Below, piece by piece: positions 12,944 to 22,814 of a stretch of 33,326 bases of DNA. A program made the position numbers and the translations under genes. Numbering within the stretch: position 1 is the stretch's first letter; the number at the start of each line of letters is the position of its first letter. The stretch lies in assembly GCA_002688355.1 (NCBI GenBank), contig NZCT01000027.1:1-33326 (forward strand). Reading direction: 5' to 3'. The DNA is from an archaeon (GTDB taxonomy: Archaea > Nanobdellota > Nanobdellia > SCGC-AAA011-G17 > GW2011-AR20). The notes beneath the pieces were generated by a model. That model was not told the origin of the DNA. It worked only from the letters and a program-made list of their open reading frames with translations, and made no database searches.

Positions 12944-14644
12944 TTACATTTCTTTTAAAGAATCAATATTTAATAAGTTTAAACATAATTCTAGGATAGA
13001 TCTAGTGGCTTTTGTTATTGTAATTCTAAATGATTCTAATTCTTTATTATTTTCATTTAATACTCTGTGTTTTTCATAGAAACTATTAAATGTTGTTGCT
13101 AGATTGAAGGCATAATTGCAGATATGATTTGGTTTTAAATCAAGAGAGGCTTTGTTAATTACATCTGGAAACTCTGAAAAAATTTTTATTAAGTTCTTTT
13201 CATCATTGTTTACGTCTTCGTAAGTAAATAGATTTTGATTTTTTGATTTTTTAAGTATACTATTGCATCTTGTTATTGTATACTGAATATATGGTCCAGT
13301 GTCTCCTTCAAATCTTATTGCTTTTTTTGGATCGAATAATTCATCTTTTATTGGGTCTGTTTTTAATAAATAATATTTTATTGACGCTAATGCTATTTTT
13401 TTTGATCTTGAGAGTAATTCTTTGTTTGATATAGATTTATTACGAGATAAGATTTCTTTCTTTGCTAGATCTATTTGAGAACTGATTAAATTATCTGCGT
13501 CTACTATTGTTCCTTCTCTTGTTTTCATTCTTCCAGTTGGTAGATTGACTAAACCATAAGGTAAGTGGTAACAATTTTTATGCCAAGGATGTTTAAGAAG
13601 TTGAAATATTTTGAATAATTGTTTGAAGTGTAATATCTGTTCTGAAGCTACTATGTAAATTAATTTGTTTAATTTGTATTTTTTGAATCTATATTCTGCT
13701 AAGGCTAAATCTTGAGTTATGTAAACTGAAGTTCCATTTGCTCTTAGTACAACTTTATTTGGTAAATCTGGTTCTAGTTGTGCAGTTAAATCTCCTTTTT
13801 CATTTCTTTGGAATATTTTTGATTTTTTTCCTTTCTCTATTGAATTTGTTGCTTTATTATAAATTTGAGATTCATATGTTTTTAAATCGAACTTTGAGTT
13901 AAATGTTTTATAAGTTTCTTCCATTCCTTTTATTACCCAAGAATTCATTTTTTTCCATAACGCTCTTACACTGATGTCATTAGATTCCCATTTTTCTAAC
14001 ATTTCTTGGATCTCATCTTCTAAAGAAGGATTTTGCTTTAATTTTTTTTCAAATAATACATAGAAAGAACCAACAAAATGATCTGGTTTCATCTTTGAAG
14101 AGAGTGGTGTTTTATTTTTACCCCATTTCTTATATGCTAACATTGATTTACAAATATGAATACCACGGTCGTTTATTACTTCTGTTTTAATTGTCTTATT
14201 ACCTATGAATTGTAAAATATTATTAAGAGACATGCCCAGGGAATCGTTTCTTAAATGACCTAAATGTAAAGGTTTATTTGTATTTGGAGAAGAATATTCT
14301 ATCATTACTGTTTGTTTTTTTGTTTTGGGTTTACCATAATTTTTATCTTTGATAACTTGTTTTAGAATTGTGGAAGATAAATCTTGTTTATTGTAGAAGA
14401 AATTTATGTATGGTCCTTTTGATTCTACTTTCTCTATGTTTGGAATATTTTTTAGTTTGCTTGATATATCTTGAGAGATTTCTGCTGGATTTTTTTTGTA
14501 TAATTTTGCTAATGAGAAGCAAGGAAAAGACAAATCTCCTAGATCTTGAGATGGTGGTGTTTCTAGAAGAGATTCTATTTGTTCTTTCTTAAGTTTAGTT
14601 TCTTTTTGTAATGCTGAGATTATTTTATTTTTTATTTGTTGCAT
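12944..14644 (-). CDS. argS: Arginyl-tRNA synthetase
   Basis: A class I synthetase of 566 residues that charges tRNA-Arg. The N-terminal Add1 domain (about 1-100) precedes the catalytic core. The HIGH-like motif is HLGH at 127-130 in SSPNTNKPLHLGHLRN. The KMSKS-like region is GRMKTREGTIVDADN (about 370-385), the degenerate form common in ArgRS. The C-terminal helical anticodon-binding (DALR) domain includes RFEGDTGPYIQYTITRCNSI. The ATG at 14644 is supported by a divergent promoter region of 105 bp shared with the winged-helix gene at 14750. Confidence 0.95.
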   Translation of the reverse strand: MQQIKNKIISALQKETKLKKEQIESLLETPPSQDLGDLSFPCFSLAKLYKKNPAEISQDISSKLKNIPNIEKVESKGPYINFFYNKQDLSSTILKQVIKDKNYGKPKTKKQTVMIEYSSPNTNKPLHLGHLRNDSLGMSLNNILQFIGNKTIKTEVINDRGIHICKSMLAYKKWGKNKTPLSSKMKPDHFVGSFYVLFEKKLKQNPSLEDEIQEMLEKWESNDISVRALWKKMNSWVIKGMEETYKTFNSKFDLKTYESQIYNKATNSIEKGKKSKIFQRNEKGDLTAQLEPDLPNKVVLRANGTSVYITQDLALAEYRFKKYKLNKLIYIVASEQILHFKQLFKIFQLLKHPWHKNCYHLPYGLVNLPTGRMKTREGTIVDADNLISSQIDLAKKEILSRNKSISNKELLSRSKKIALASIKYYLLKTDPIKDELFDPKKAIRFEGDTGPYIQYTITRCNSILKKSKNQNLFTYEDVNNDEKNLIKIFSEFPDVINKASLDLKPNHICNYAFNLATTFNSFYEKHRVLNENNKELESFRITITKATRSILELCLNLLNIDSLKEM

Positions 14645-14749
14645 TTTATTCTTTTTTGTTAAAGATAGAAAGTATAAAAATATGTTTATTCTATTTATTC
14701 TTTATACCGCCTAAGAGATAATATTAAATAATAGTTTAATTTTATTATA

Positions 14750-15022
14750 ATGATGAGTCAAATATCTGAGAAAACTAAATTAGCGTTAAAGGCAGATATA
14801 AGTTCTATATTATATGAGAACCCCTTGCAAGCGATGTTTGCTAAAGAGATAAGTGTTGAGTTAAGAAGAGATAAAGAATTTACTAAGAAATTATTATTGG
14901 AGATGGAGAATGAAAAATTAGTAGAGAGAATCACTAAGAGTAGTAAAGGTATTGATTATAAAAAGAGAATAAGATGGAAGATTCCTGAACGCGTTTTACA
15001 AGTTTATGATGAGAATGTTTAA
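14750..15022 (+). CDS. Small winged-helix DNA-binding protein
   Basis: A 90-residue protein with a single winged-helix domain: [40 protein letters not shown] (likely recognition helix) and the wing [20 protein letters not shown]. It ends soon after with [13 protein letters not shown]. Two ATGs follow each other (14750 and 14753); either may be used. The 3' end overlaps the convergent lonB by 4 nt. It has the look of an archaeal chromosomal or transcriptional winged-helix protein, without a closer family call. Confidence 0.6.
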   Translation: MMSQISEKTKLALKADISSILYENPLQAMFAKEISVELRRDKEFTKKLLLEMENEKLVERITKSSKGIDYKKRIRWKIPERVLQVYDENV

Positions 15023-16884
15023 CTTATTTTTTTAAGTAATTCTTTTTTCCCTTTCCAATCTAGAGCTTGTTTTAGAACATCTTGTATTGTTTCAACAGGA
15101 ATTATTTTAATTTTCTTTTTGCTCTCTTTAGAAAGAACAACATCTTTTTCATTTGCTTTTGGAATTATTACATTTTTAATGCCTGCTTCAATTGCTGCTT
15201 CTATTTTTTGCGTTACGCCTCCTACTGCTAAAGTTTCTCCTTTAATTGATAAGGAACCTGTCATTGCGTAATCTTGTCTTACTGGAACTTTTGCAAATGC
15301 TGATATGATTGCAACTGCTATTGCTATAGATGCTGAATCTCCTTCAACTCCAGATTCTATTTGAATGAATTGTACAAAAACGTCATAAGTTTCTTTTATA
15401 TCTTCTCCAAAATATTTTAGGACAATTGCTGAAACATTTTTAACAGCTTCTTTTGCTATTTTGCCTAATTGTCCTGTTGCTATTATTTCAGCTTTTTTTC
15501 CACCAAGAGTAATTTCAGATTCTATTGGTAAAACAATTCCTGAAAAATAATCTTCTGAACCTAGAACCGCTAGACCATTAACACGACCAATAAGTGTTCC
15601 AGTTGTTACAATAATCTGGTAATCTTTTTTACTTTCAATATATTTATCTGCTATTTGTTGTTCAAAAGTTCTTGCTAATGCTTTTGCTCTTTGAATATGG
15701 TTTGGTTGAACGAATTTAGATTTGTCTTCTAACGCGAGGTCTCCTGCTGCTCTTATTAGACCACCAAGTTCTCTTAACCTTAAGGTTAACTTTCCTGCTT
15801 TACCTGAACGTTTTCTTGATTCTTCTAAAATTGCTGTTACAGAATCTTTTGTGAAGTGCGGGATTTTTTTATCTTTGATTACTTCTTGAGCAATAAATTG
15901 AGCCATTTTATTTCTATTTTCTGGATTGTCATCTATGGTTGAGTTCATGTAGACTTCGTAGCCATAACCACGAATTCTGGATCTTAAAGCTGGATGTATT
16001 TTTTTAATTGTTTCAGGATTTCCACTTGCGATGAGTATAAAATCACATGGGACTGGTTCAGATCTTGTCATTGCACCGGATGATCTTTCGGACTGGCCAG
16101 TAATTGAATATTTCTTTTCTTGTAATGCTGTTAAAAGTTCTTGTTGTGATTCTGGTCTTAAATTTGCAATTTCATCTATAAATAAAACTCCACCGTTTGC
16201 ACGATGAATCATTCCTGGAATTACTCTTTCATATGCTGGAGTTCCTAGACCTCCTGACTGTAAAGGATCGTGAAGTACATCACCAAGTAAAGCTCCTGAA
16301 TGAGCGCCGGAAGCGTCAATGAAGGGTGCTATTTTTGTTTCTGAATTATCAATTAGTAATTTTGGAACTCTAGAATCTGGGTTTGATTTTACTCTTTTGT
16401 TTATATTTAGGAAAAGAACAAATGCTGCTAAGAAAATCATTGAACCTATTAATGAAGCTGCTGCTAAAATATCTCCATATTGTTTTCTAATCCACCACGG
16501 AGTTAGAATAGCTATTATTAATAGAATGAAAAAGATGATATTTTGATTTTTTAATGAAGACATAGATTGTATTTTTGCTTTTTGAACTATTTTTTTTCCT
16601 TGACCTCTGGGAATTGTTTTGATTAAAGGAACATTTTCATCAGCTTGATTGTCAAAGGATAAAACATCTGCTAATCTTTCTTTTGAAAGTAATTGTGATA
16701 GTGCTTGACCTAGTAAAGATTTTCCTACTCCTGGTAAACCTATAAGAAATAAGTGTCTTCTTTGTTTTGCTATTTTTTTTACAACTTTGACAGCTTCTTC
16801 TTGACCTATAATTTGATCAACTAGAATTTCTGGAACTTTAATGTCTTTGGTTGTTTTGAACTTTAATTCTTTATTTTTGGGCAT
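15019..16884 (-). CDS. lonB: Archaeal membrane-bound Lon protease (LonB)
   Basis: A 621-residue ATP-dependent protease of the archaeal LonB type. The AAA+ domain has Walker A GLPGVGKS (49-56) and, after the membrane insert, Walker B VLFIDE (233-238) and a sensor/arginine region ALRSRIRG. Two membrane helices at about 115-130 and 138-160 lie between Walker A and B, as is known for LonB. The protease domain has Ser517 in GVEGDSAS and Lys560 in GGVTQKIE. It degrades damaged and regulatory proteins at the membrane. A TATA-like CATATATAAG is at about 16914-16923. The C-terminus overlaps the convergent winged-helix gene. Confidence 0.95.
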   Translation of the reverse strand: MPKNKELKFKTTKDIKVPEILVDQIIGQEEAVKVVKKIAKQRRHLFLIGLPGVGKSLLGQALSQLLSKERLADVLSFDNQADENVPLIKTIPRGQGKKIVQKAKIQSMSSLKNQNIIFFILLIIAILTPWWIRKQYGDILAAASLIGSMIFLAAFVLFLNINKRVKSNPDSRVPKLLIDNSETKIAPFIDASGAHSGALLGDVLHDPLQSGGLGTPAYERVIPGMIHRANGGVLFIDEIANLRPESQQELLTALQEKKYSITGQSERSSGAMTRSEPVPCDFILIASGNPETIKKIHPALRSRIRGYGYEVYMNSTIDDNPENRNKMAQFIAQEVIKDKKIPHFTKDSVTAILEESRKRSGKAGKLTLRLRELGGLIRAAGDLALEDKSKFVQPNHIQRAKALARTFEQQIADKYIESKKDYQIIVTTGTLIGRVNGLAVLGSEDYFSGIVLPIESEITLGGKKAEIIATGQLGKIAKEAVKNVSAIVLKYFGEDIKETYDVFVQFIQIESGVEGDSASIAIAVAIISAFAKVPVRQDYAMTGSLSIKGETLAVGGVTQKIEAAIEAGIKNVIIPKANEKDVVLSKESKKKIKIIPVETIQDVLKQALDWKGKKELLKKIS

Positions 16885-16955
16885 TTTGGATTAGAATTTT
16901 ACAAAAATAGAACTTATATATGTTTTGCTTGATGTTATATAGTAAAGTTATGTGG

Positions 16956-17309
16956 TTATAATAAATTTTCTAGAATTACTCTAACTTTTTCATTTTCAGT
17001 TTTATTAGTAAGATTTTTCTTTACAAATGATTTTGCATAAAGAGTAATATAATTTTCTATATCACTTTCTTCTTTTATTCCTAAAAAAGGCATTAAACTA
17101 ATAGAGTCATTTACACTTGGTAATCTTTGTCCAGATTCTATTTGAGAAATATATACTGTTGTTTTACCTATTAAATTACCGAGTTGTGTTTGAGTGAATT
17201 CTTCTTTATAACGTAAATTTCTAATAAGTTCTTTATATTCCATCTCTTGGGGTAATCCTCTTTGATTACGTAGTTCAGATTCTAAATTTTCTAATCCTGT
17301 ATATTCCAT
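16956..17309 (-). CDS. XRE-family helix-turn-helix regulator
   Basis: A 117-residue protein with an XRE/Cro-type HTH at about residues 27-75: LIRNLRYKEEFTQTQLGNLI, then GKTTVYISQIESGQRLPSV. The TQxxLGxxIGxxxxYISQIESGxRxPS pattern is the classical five-helix Cro fold, binding operator DNA as a dimer. A C-terminal helical part (80-117) may mediate dimerisation or antitoxin function. The neighbour at 17426-17827 is not overlapping, so no toxin is evident. TATA-like TTTTTAAATATT lies 20-30 nt upstream of the start. Confidence 0.8.
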   Translation of the reverse strand: MEYTGLENLESELRNQRGLPQEMEYKELIRNLRYKEEFTQTQLGNLIGKTTVYISQIESGQRLPSVNDSISLMPFLGIKEESDIENYITLYAKSFVKKNLTNKTENEKVRVILENLL

Positions 17310-17425
17310 TTGTAAAAATATATTAGTAATATTTAAAAAAGTTTCTAAAAATTAAGTATCCCATATATTTGATTAGAAAGGTTATTTTAAAAGATTATTG
17401 TTTACATATAAAATTAAATAAAATG

Positions 17426-17827
17426 TTAAAGGTCTTTTTTAATTATATCATTAACCCAAACTGTAATTTCGTTTATCGCTTTAGTTCTATCCTTCTTTAT
17501 TGTTAAATCTGCTTTGAATTCTCTAGATTTTTCCAAAAATTGAGAGGAATCCGATTTATGAATTTTACATATTCCTTGGATTGTATACCAATCTGGGAAA
17601 TAGAATGAGAAATGGATGTATTTAACATAGTAATTATTATTAGCTATGTTTTTCCCAGATGAATTTGAATATGCTGAAAAGGTGTAACTTTCTGGTGCTG
17701 ATAAATGAATATCTGCTATTGTGTCTCTTGGTTGTATTGTTTTTATATTTGCTATAACAGACTTGATTATTTTTGGGAGTTCTTTTTGTCTTTCTATTTT
17801 TTCTGCTTGTTCTTGAGCTGTATCCAT
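17426..17827 (-). CDS. Hypothetical protein
   Basis: A 133-residue soluble protein not recognised. A charged helical start (MDTAQEQAEKIERQKELPKI) is followed by beta-like stretches rich in Tyr and Ser (SAPESYTFSAYSNSSG, YVKYIHFSFYFPDWY) and a helix at the end. The start codon at 17827 is preceded by a clear Shine-Dalgarno AGGAGG. It lies 12 nt after the PRC-barrel gene stop, so it depends on internal translation initiation in a shared message. Confidence 0.6.
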   Translation of the reverse strand: MDTAQEQAEKIERQKELPKIIKSVIANIKTIQPRDTIADIHLSAPESYTFSAYSNSSGKNIANNNYYVKYIHFSFYFPDWYTIQGICKIHKSDSSQFLEKSREFKADLTIKKDRTKAINEITVWVNDIIKKDL

Positions 17828-17839
17828 TTTATCCTCCTT

Positions 17840-18133
17840 TTATACAATATCTTCTTCAGCTACAACTACAAAATCACCTACAGCTAATACTGAAGAATAT
17901 GGTATTAAGAAATTTCCATTTTTGTCTCTATCTAGTTCTAAACCTTCTGCAAATCCAGTTGTGTTTTTTAATAGAATATGAATTAATTCTCCTGTTTTAA
18001 TATCAAAAGATAGATCATAAACATTACCAAATTTTTTACCAGATTTTGTTACAACTGTTTTACCTAATAATTCTCTAGAGTTGTTTTTTTCTACTCTAGG
18101 CTCTTCTGTTTGCATAGTTAAAGTATCTTCCAT
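17840..18133 (-). CDS. PRC-barrel domain protein
   Basis: A 97-residue protein whose residues about 20-95 form a PRC-barrel: LLGKTVVTKSGKKFGNVYDL, SFDIKTGELIHILLK and a closing FLIPYSSVLAVGDFVVV. The G-x-x-V-x-S-x-x-G-x-x-x-G-x-V start and IPY-x-x-V-x-x-V-G-D end are the family signature. In archaea such stand-alone barrels are common but of mostly unclear role, often linked to RNA or cell-division factors (CdvA and RimM carry the same fold). A TATA-like ACTTAAATAG is 25-34 nt upstream of the ATG at 18133. Confidence 0.85.
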   Translation of the reverse strand: MEDTLTMQTEEPRVEKNNSRELLGKTVVTKSGKKFGNVYDLSFDIKTGELIHILLKNTTGFAEGLELDRDKNGNFLIPYSSVLAVGDFVVVAEEDIV

Positions 18134-18312
18134 TTTTAAATAAAATATCTACTTCTATTTAAGTTTGTTGATTATTTGTTTTATTTATTGTAATATATGT
18201 ATAATAGGATATTTATTGTTTTTTATGTTGTTAGACCCTGAGACCATGGTTTCTACTGGAGTTTTAGTTAGTAAAAATATTTCCATTGGAGCTATTTTTG
18301 TGTTTATTTTAT

Positions 18313-18435
18313 TAGTATAAGGCTTGTATTGTTATTATATTATATAATTGTATATATTATTATTTATTTTATTTACTTTGAAGATAATACAAATATTTAA
18401 TTTGCTAGTATGAGCTTTGTATTGTTATTATATTA
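18313..18435 (+). repeat. 30-bp direct repeat in the AT-rich origin region
   Basis: Positions 18313-18342 and 18406-18435 match in 27 of 30 bases, including a shared exact 19-mer (TTGTATTGTTATTATATTA at 18324-18342 and 18417-18435). The period is 93 bp. It lies between the opposed ORB-like motifs and may be part of the unwinding element. Confidence 0.6.
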
Positions 18436-18643
18436 AAGAATTAATATATTTTATATTATATTATTATTTAAGTTTATCTAATATATATAATATATATAAT
18501 AAATCTTATAATTAAAAATATATATTTTATAGTGTTACTATTTTAAAGTGCAGTTGCAATGAAGGGGATGATTTTGGAATTTTTTAGAAAATATAGTTGC
18601 ATAGGAAATATAGGTCTTGGTGTTTATATTATAATTAAATAAT

Positions 18644-18654
18644 GTTTAAATAGG
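18644..18654 (+). promoter_or_regulatory. TATA box of orc1/cdc6
   Basis: GTTTAAATAGG is centred about 29 nt upstream of the ATG at 18678, so the operon transcript is nearly leaderless. It lies on the gene-proximal edge of the candidate origin, which would couple initiator expression to the state of the origin. Confidence 0.45.
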
Positions 18655-18677
18655 ATTTAGTTAATATTAATAGTAAA

Positions 18678-19877
18678 ATGAAAAAGGGGTTGAATGATTT
18701 TTTTGAAAATTACTTAGGAAAAGATCCATTATTTTTGGATAAGAAATGTTTACAGGCTAATTATACTCCTAATAATATTCCTCATAGAGAAGAGCAAATA
18801 AATCAATTAGCTTCAATATTAGCACCTGCGTTAAGGATGGAAAAACCTTCTAATGTGTTCTGCTATGGGAAATCAGGAAGTGGAAAAAGTCTTTGTAGTC
18901 AATATGTTTTAGATCAAATTTTAGATGTTGCTAAGAAAAAAAAATTGAATGTAAATGGAGTTTATTTAAATTGTAAATTAAAGAAGGTTTCAGATACAGA
19001 ATATAGATTATTAGCCGCTTTGTTAAAAACACTGGATGTTGAGGTTCCAACTACTGGTTTACCGACTCAAGACGTTTATAAAATGTTTACTGAGAAAATT
19101 GATAAGGAAGAACAATTGTTAATTTTGATATTGGATGAGATTGATCAGTTAGTTAATAAAATTGGGGATGAGATTTTATATAATTTGACTAGGTTAAATT
19201 CAGAGTTAAAGAAGTGTCAAATAATTATTGTTGGAGTTTCTAATAATTTAATGTTTACAGATAACCTAGATCCCAGGGTTAGAAGTAGTTTAAGTGAAGA
19301 AGAAATTGTATTTCCTCCGTATAATGCATTACAAATTCAAGATATTTTGAAAGAAAGAGTGAAGGTGGCTTTTAAGAAAGATTCAATTGAAAATGGGGTT
19401 ATTGAAAAATGTGCTGCATATGCTGCTAGAGAACATGGGGATGCTAGACGTGCGTTAGAACTATTAAGAGTTTCTGGGGAATTGACGGAACGAGATGGAA
19501 AAACTAAAATTAAGATTAAATATATAGATGATGCTGAGGAGAAGATTGAGAAAGATAGGGTGTTAGATGTTGTTAGAACTCAGCCAAAACAAAGTCAGAT
19601 TGCTTTGTACTCTATAATGAGAACTTCTAAGAATAGTCAAGTTTTTACTGGTGATATTTTTGAACACTATAAAGAAGTTTGTAATAAAGTTGGTTTGAAG
19701 CCATTGACGCAGAGAAGAATTAGTGATATAATTTCAGAATTAGATATGTTAGGAATTATTCATGCTAAAATTGTTTCTAAAGGAAGATATGGAAGAAGTA
19801 AAGAAATTAGTGTTGATGGTGTTAAACATATTTCAACTAAGATTGATGATATTTTGAAAGAGAGTTTGGGGTTATAA
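18678..19877 (+). CDS. cdc6: Orc1/Cdc6 replication initiator
   Basis: A 399-residue archaeal Orc1/Cdc6 protein, an AAA+ ATPase that binds origin ORB sites and loads the MCM helicase. Walker A is GKSGSGKS at 64-71, Walker B LILDEID at 150-156, sensor 1 GVSNN at 186-190, and the sensor 2 helix is in HGDARRALELLR (about 264-275). The C-terminal winged helix (about 310-399) contains TQRRISDIISELDMLGIIHA and the wing KGRYGRSKEI. It lies directly downstream of the candidate origin. The stop overlaps the next start as TAATG, so it is translationally coupled to the PolD small subunit. Confidence 0.95.
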   Translation: MKKGLNDFFENYLGKDPLFLDKKCLQANYTPNNIPHREEQINQLASILAPALRMEKPSNVFCYGKSGSGKSLCSQYVLDQILDVAKKKKLNVNGVYLNCKLKKVSDTEYRLLAALLKTLDVEVPTTGLPTQDVYKMFTEKIDKEEQLLILILDEIDQLVNKIGDEILYNLTRLNSELKKCQIIIVGVSNNLMFTDNLDPRVRSSLSEEEIVFPPYNALQIQDILKERVKVAFKKDSIENGVIEKCAAYAAREHGDARRALELLRVSGELTERDGKTKIKIKYIDDAEEKIEKDRVLDVVRTQPKQSQIALYSIMRTSKNSQVFTGDIFEHYKEVCNKVGLKPLTQRRISDIISELDMLGIIHAKIVSKGRYGRSKEISVDGVKHISTKIDDILKESLGL

Positions 19878-21367
19878 TGAATATAGCAGAATATTTTCTC
19901 AAAAAAGGATATTTAGTTAATTCTGGATTTAATGTTGAAGGAGCTTATTTTTTTGATGATGAAAATGTTTTTAGTGAGGAATTAGTTTTAGAGAATATTG
20001 GAGAATATAAATTTGATAATATTGTGGTTAAGGAAGTTGAAGAGAAGAAAATTGAGGTAATTGAGAATAAAGAAGATAAAATTGTTTTGGATGTTGATAA
20101 TAATGAGAAAAGGAATATTAAAATTGTAAGATGCTATCGAGAAGATTCTAGAAAAAGAGAAGTTGGAGATTTTGTTACATTAATGAAATATAAGTTTGAA
20201 TATTTGAAGAATATTTTATTGAATAGAGAAGAATTACAAGATACATTATCTATAAATAAAGTTTTAGAAAGGAAAGATAGAGAATATGTTTCGATAATTG
20301 GTATTGTTAAGGAGAAAAGAGAAAATAAAACAGGAAGTTTTACTTTAACTTTAGAAGATGTTACTGGGGAAATTCGTGTTTTGTTTAAGAAGGATTCTGA
20401 ATTTTTTGATGATGTTAAAGATATTGTATTAGATGAGGTTATAGGTGTTACTGGAAGTAAAGGTGATGATATTGTATTTGTAAATAATTTTTACATTCCT
20501 GATATTCCAATTTATAATGAGTTAAAAAAATATGATGAGGAAGAGTATGTTGTGTTTACTTCTGATGTTCATGTTGGAAGTAATGTTTTTTTTGAGGATA
20601 ATTTTAAGAAATTTATTAGTTGGTTAAATTTAGAATATGGAAATGAGAAACAGAAAGAGATTGCTAAGAAAGTTAAACATGTTTTTATTGCTGGGGATTT
20701 GGTTGAGGGCATTGGGATTTATCCTGGACAGGAGAAGGATCTTAAAACTCAAGATATTTATGAGCAGTATGAAGAGTTTGCAAAATATGTAAATAGTATA
20801 AGAAAAGATATTACTGTGGTTTTAATTGCAGGGAATCATGATGCTGTTAGATTGGCGGAACCCCAACCAGTTGTAGATAATAAAACGGCTCCTTCTCTTT
20901 ATAAGAATGAGAATGTTATATTTACAACAAATCCAAGTGTAGTGAATATTTGTGCTAAAGATGGTTTTCCTGGATTTAATATTTTGTTATATCATGGATA
21001 TAGCTTTGTTTATTTTTCTGAAGAAGTTGAAAGTATTCGTAAAAATGGAAGATTAGATAGATGTGATTTAATTATGAAATTTTTATTACAACGTAGACAT
21101 TTAGCTCCTAGTCATGGTTCAAATTTATATATTCCTGATAGTAACAATGATAATTTAATTATTGATATGATTCCTGATTTTTTTGTCTCTGGACATATAC
21201 ATAAAGTTAGTGCTACGAATTATAGGGGAATTACTTTATTGAACTGTGGCTGTTGGATTGATCAAACTGAATATCAAGAGAAACAAGGAATGATTCCTGA
21301 TCCAAATAGAATTATGGTTGCTAATTTACAAACTAGAGATATTAAGATTTTAAATTTTGGTGATTAA
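19877..21367 (+). CDS. polB: DNA polymerase D small subunit (DP1, exonuclease)
   Basis: A 496-residue small subunit of the archaea-specific replicative polymerase D; it carries the 3'-5' proofreading nuclease. An OB fold spans about 135-210 (YVSIIGIVKEKRENKTGSFT). The Mre11-like phosphoesterase domain has SDVHVGS at 229-235, AGDLVEGIG at 272-280, AGNHDAVR at 318-325, a YHGYSF stretch and GHIHKV near the end, supplying the metal ligands. The N-terminal segment is about 130 residues, shorter than in Pyrococcus DP1. It is coupled to cdc6 and its stop lies two bases from that of the convergent lamin-tail gene. Confidence 0.95.
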   Translation: MNIAEYFLKKGYLVNSGFNVEGAYFFDDENVFSEELVLENIGEYKFDNIVVKEVEEKKIEVIENKEDKIVLDVDNNEKRNIKIVRCYREDSRKREVGDFVTLMKYKFEYLKNILLNREELQDTLSINKVLERKDREYVSIIGIVKEKRENKTGSFTLTLEDVTGEIRVLFKKDSEFFDDVKDIVLDEVIGVTGSKGDDIVFVNNFYIPDIPIYNELKKYDEEEYVVFTSDVHVGSNVFFEDNFKKFISWLNLEYGNEKQKEIAKKVKHVFIAGDLVEGIGIYPGQEKDLKTQDIYEQYEEFAKYVNSIRKDITVVLIAGNHDAVRLAEPQPVVDNKTAPSLYKNENVIFTTNPSVVNICAKDGFPGFNILLYHGYSFVYFSEEVESIRKNGRLDRCDLIMKFLLQRRHLAPSHGSNLYIPDSNNDNLIIDMIPDFFVSGHIHKVSATNYRGITLLNCGCWIDQTEYQEKQGMIPDPNRIMVANLQTRDIKILNFGD

Positions 21368-21369
21368 TG

Positions 21370-22701
21370 TTATTTTTTAAATAAACCTAACAAGTTAAAT
21401 AATGATAAACCTAGAACTAAAATTCCTGCAGATATTGACATTCCTATTTTGAAATCTGGTTTTATTTCTATTGTTGGTGTTCCAGTAATTAATGGCGGTT
21501 CTAAATTTTCGTTATTTATTAGTTCTTGGTCTTGTAATTTTGAAGGATTATTAGATATCTCTTTTTCTATTTTGGATTCTACTTCCTTTGTTATTTTGTC
21601 ATTGCTATTTGAATTACTTCCACTACCCTCTCCGCTGGAACTAGAGGAAACTATAATTGATAAAGTGGTAAAATTTTCTTGAATAAGATTACAATTGTTT
21701 GATTGATCACAATAAGTTATGTTGTGATTGTAAAATGTATTGTCTTGTAGATTTTCAAATAATATTGAATGGTTTTTAGAAAAATTTTCATTTGTTAAAG
21801 TACTGTTGTTAAAGAATGAGGAAAAATTAGAATTTTCATTTGTATTGAAATTTATATTTGCTGAATTTATTGTTAGCGTTTCTTCTAAGTTAGTTAAATT
21901 TGGTTTTGTTGTATCTATTGTAAATGTTCTTTGTTTTGTGTTTGAATTTAATTGAGAATCTAAGCATGTAATATTGTAATTGTATTTGGATTCGTTAATG
22001 TTATTTATTGTGAAAGTTGTTAATGTATTATTTAGGGTTGTTCTGTTATTTATTTGGAAAATATTGTTCAAAGAAAAAGTACAATTTAAATTGTTAGAAT
22101 TATCTATTGTTGTAAAAGTGAAATTTATATTTTGAGTATTTAGAAATGAATTATTTTCTGGATAGATTAATGTTAGATTTGGTTCAATATTATCTGTTAA
22201 AGGGTTGATTCTCCCCGGAGTTCCTTCTTGAGTAAGGCTTTGATTAAAGTTAGCATTATCTGTTGAATTTTTGTTTATAGTTAATCTTTCTAAGGAAAAA
22301 CCACTAGAAACTTGTGGAAAATTGGTATAATTTACTTGATCTAGAATTGTTCCTGAAGAATTTTTTATAATTACTATATCTTTACCATTGTTTAAATTAT
22401 TTCCTATTGTTGCCCCAATTGTATAGATAGTAACGTTAATTCCTAATGTGTTAAAACCATCTTCTACGATTAGAGCATAATTACTACTTGTGTTTAGTTT
22501 TGCTAAAATCAATACATCTTCTGAAGTTGAATCTCTTACTATGTAATTTGTTAAATTTTCCCAAGAATCATAATAAAGTTCTACAAATTCCTTGTTATTG
22601 TCAGAACCCTCTGGATCATAGTGTATTTCGTTAATAGATAAAGAACTTACGACTGTAGGAAAAAATAAAATTATAAAGAGTATAATTACCTCTTTTTTCA
22701 T
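21370..22701 (-). CDS. Secreted lamin-tail-domain surface protein
   Basis: A 443-residue surface protein. Residues 1-20 are a signal peptide (MKKEVIILFIILFFPTVVSS). A lamin tail domain follows (about 21-165): SINEIHYDPEGSDNNKEFVE, ELYYDSWENLTNY, then SSGFSLERL and TPGRINP, the usual LTD ends. Next is an Asn/Thr-rich Ig-like region (about 170-345) with many potential N-glycosylation sites, a Ser/Gly linker, and a C-terminal membrane helix (about 421-440) with a short basic end. It is thus a cell-surface anchored protein, perhaps binding nucleic acid or matrix. It is transcribed against DP1 and divergent from DP2. Confidence 0.85.
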   Translation of the reverse strand: MKKEVIILFIILFFPTVVSSLSINEIHYDPEGSDNNKEFVELYYDSWENLTNYIVRDSTSEDVLILAKLNTSSNYALIVEDGFNTLGINVTIYTIGATIGNNLNNGKDIVIIKNSSGTILDQVNYTNFPQVSSGFSLERLTINKNSTDNANFNQSLTQEGTPGRINPLTDNIEPNLTLIYPENNSFLNTQNINFTFTTIDNSNNLNCTFSLNNIFQINNRTTLNNTLTTFTINNINESKYNYNITCLDSQLNSNTKQRTFTIDTTKPNLTNLEETLTINSANINFNTNENSNFSSFFNNSTLTNENFSKNHSILFENLQDNTFYNHNITYCDQSNNCNLIQENFTTLSIIVSSSSSGEGSGSNSNSNDKITKEVESKIEKEISNNPSKLQDQELINNENLEPPLITGTPTIEIKPDFKIGMSISAGILVLGLSLFNLLGLFKK

Positions 22702-22814
22702 ATATTTCTAATGTTTTAATTATTTATATTGATTTAGATTTAGTTTAATATGTTTGAAAATACTTATTCTAGTTACATATTTTATATAAATAATTTAATC
22801 TTTTAGAAAGTAGA

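Larger units (their letters stand above)
18220..18660. other. Candidate replication origin (oriC) upstream of orc1/cdc6
   Basis: The stretch 18134-18677 has no convincing gene. Two ORB-like cores are read on the minus strand: CTCCAGTAGAAACC at 18248-18261 and CTCCAATGGAAATA at about 18278-18291. A third, TGCAGTTGCAATGAAGGGG at 18549-18567, is read on the plus strand and keeps the G-run seen in known ORBs. Between them is an almost pure A/T zone that would unwind easily. Opposed ORBs around an AT-rich core, beside orc1/cdc6 and polymerase D genes, is the origin layout known from Thermococcales. The motifs are imperfect, so the assignment rests mainly on arrangement and context. Confidence 0.6.

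Noticed and set aside
16956-17827. Toxin-antitoxin pair made of the XRE protein and its neighbour
   Set aside because: The genes are separated by more than 100 bp with a separate promoter for the XRE gene, and the neighbour has no toxin motif and is coupled to the PRC-barrel gene.
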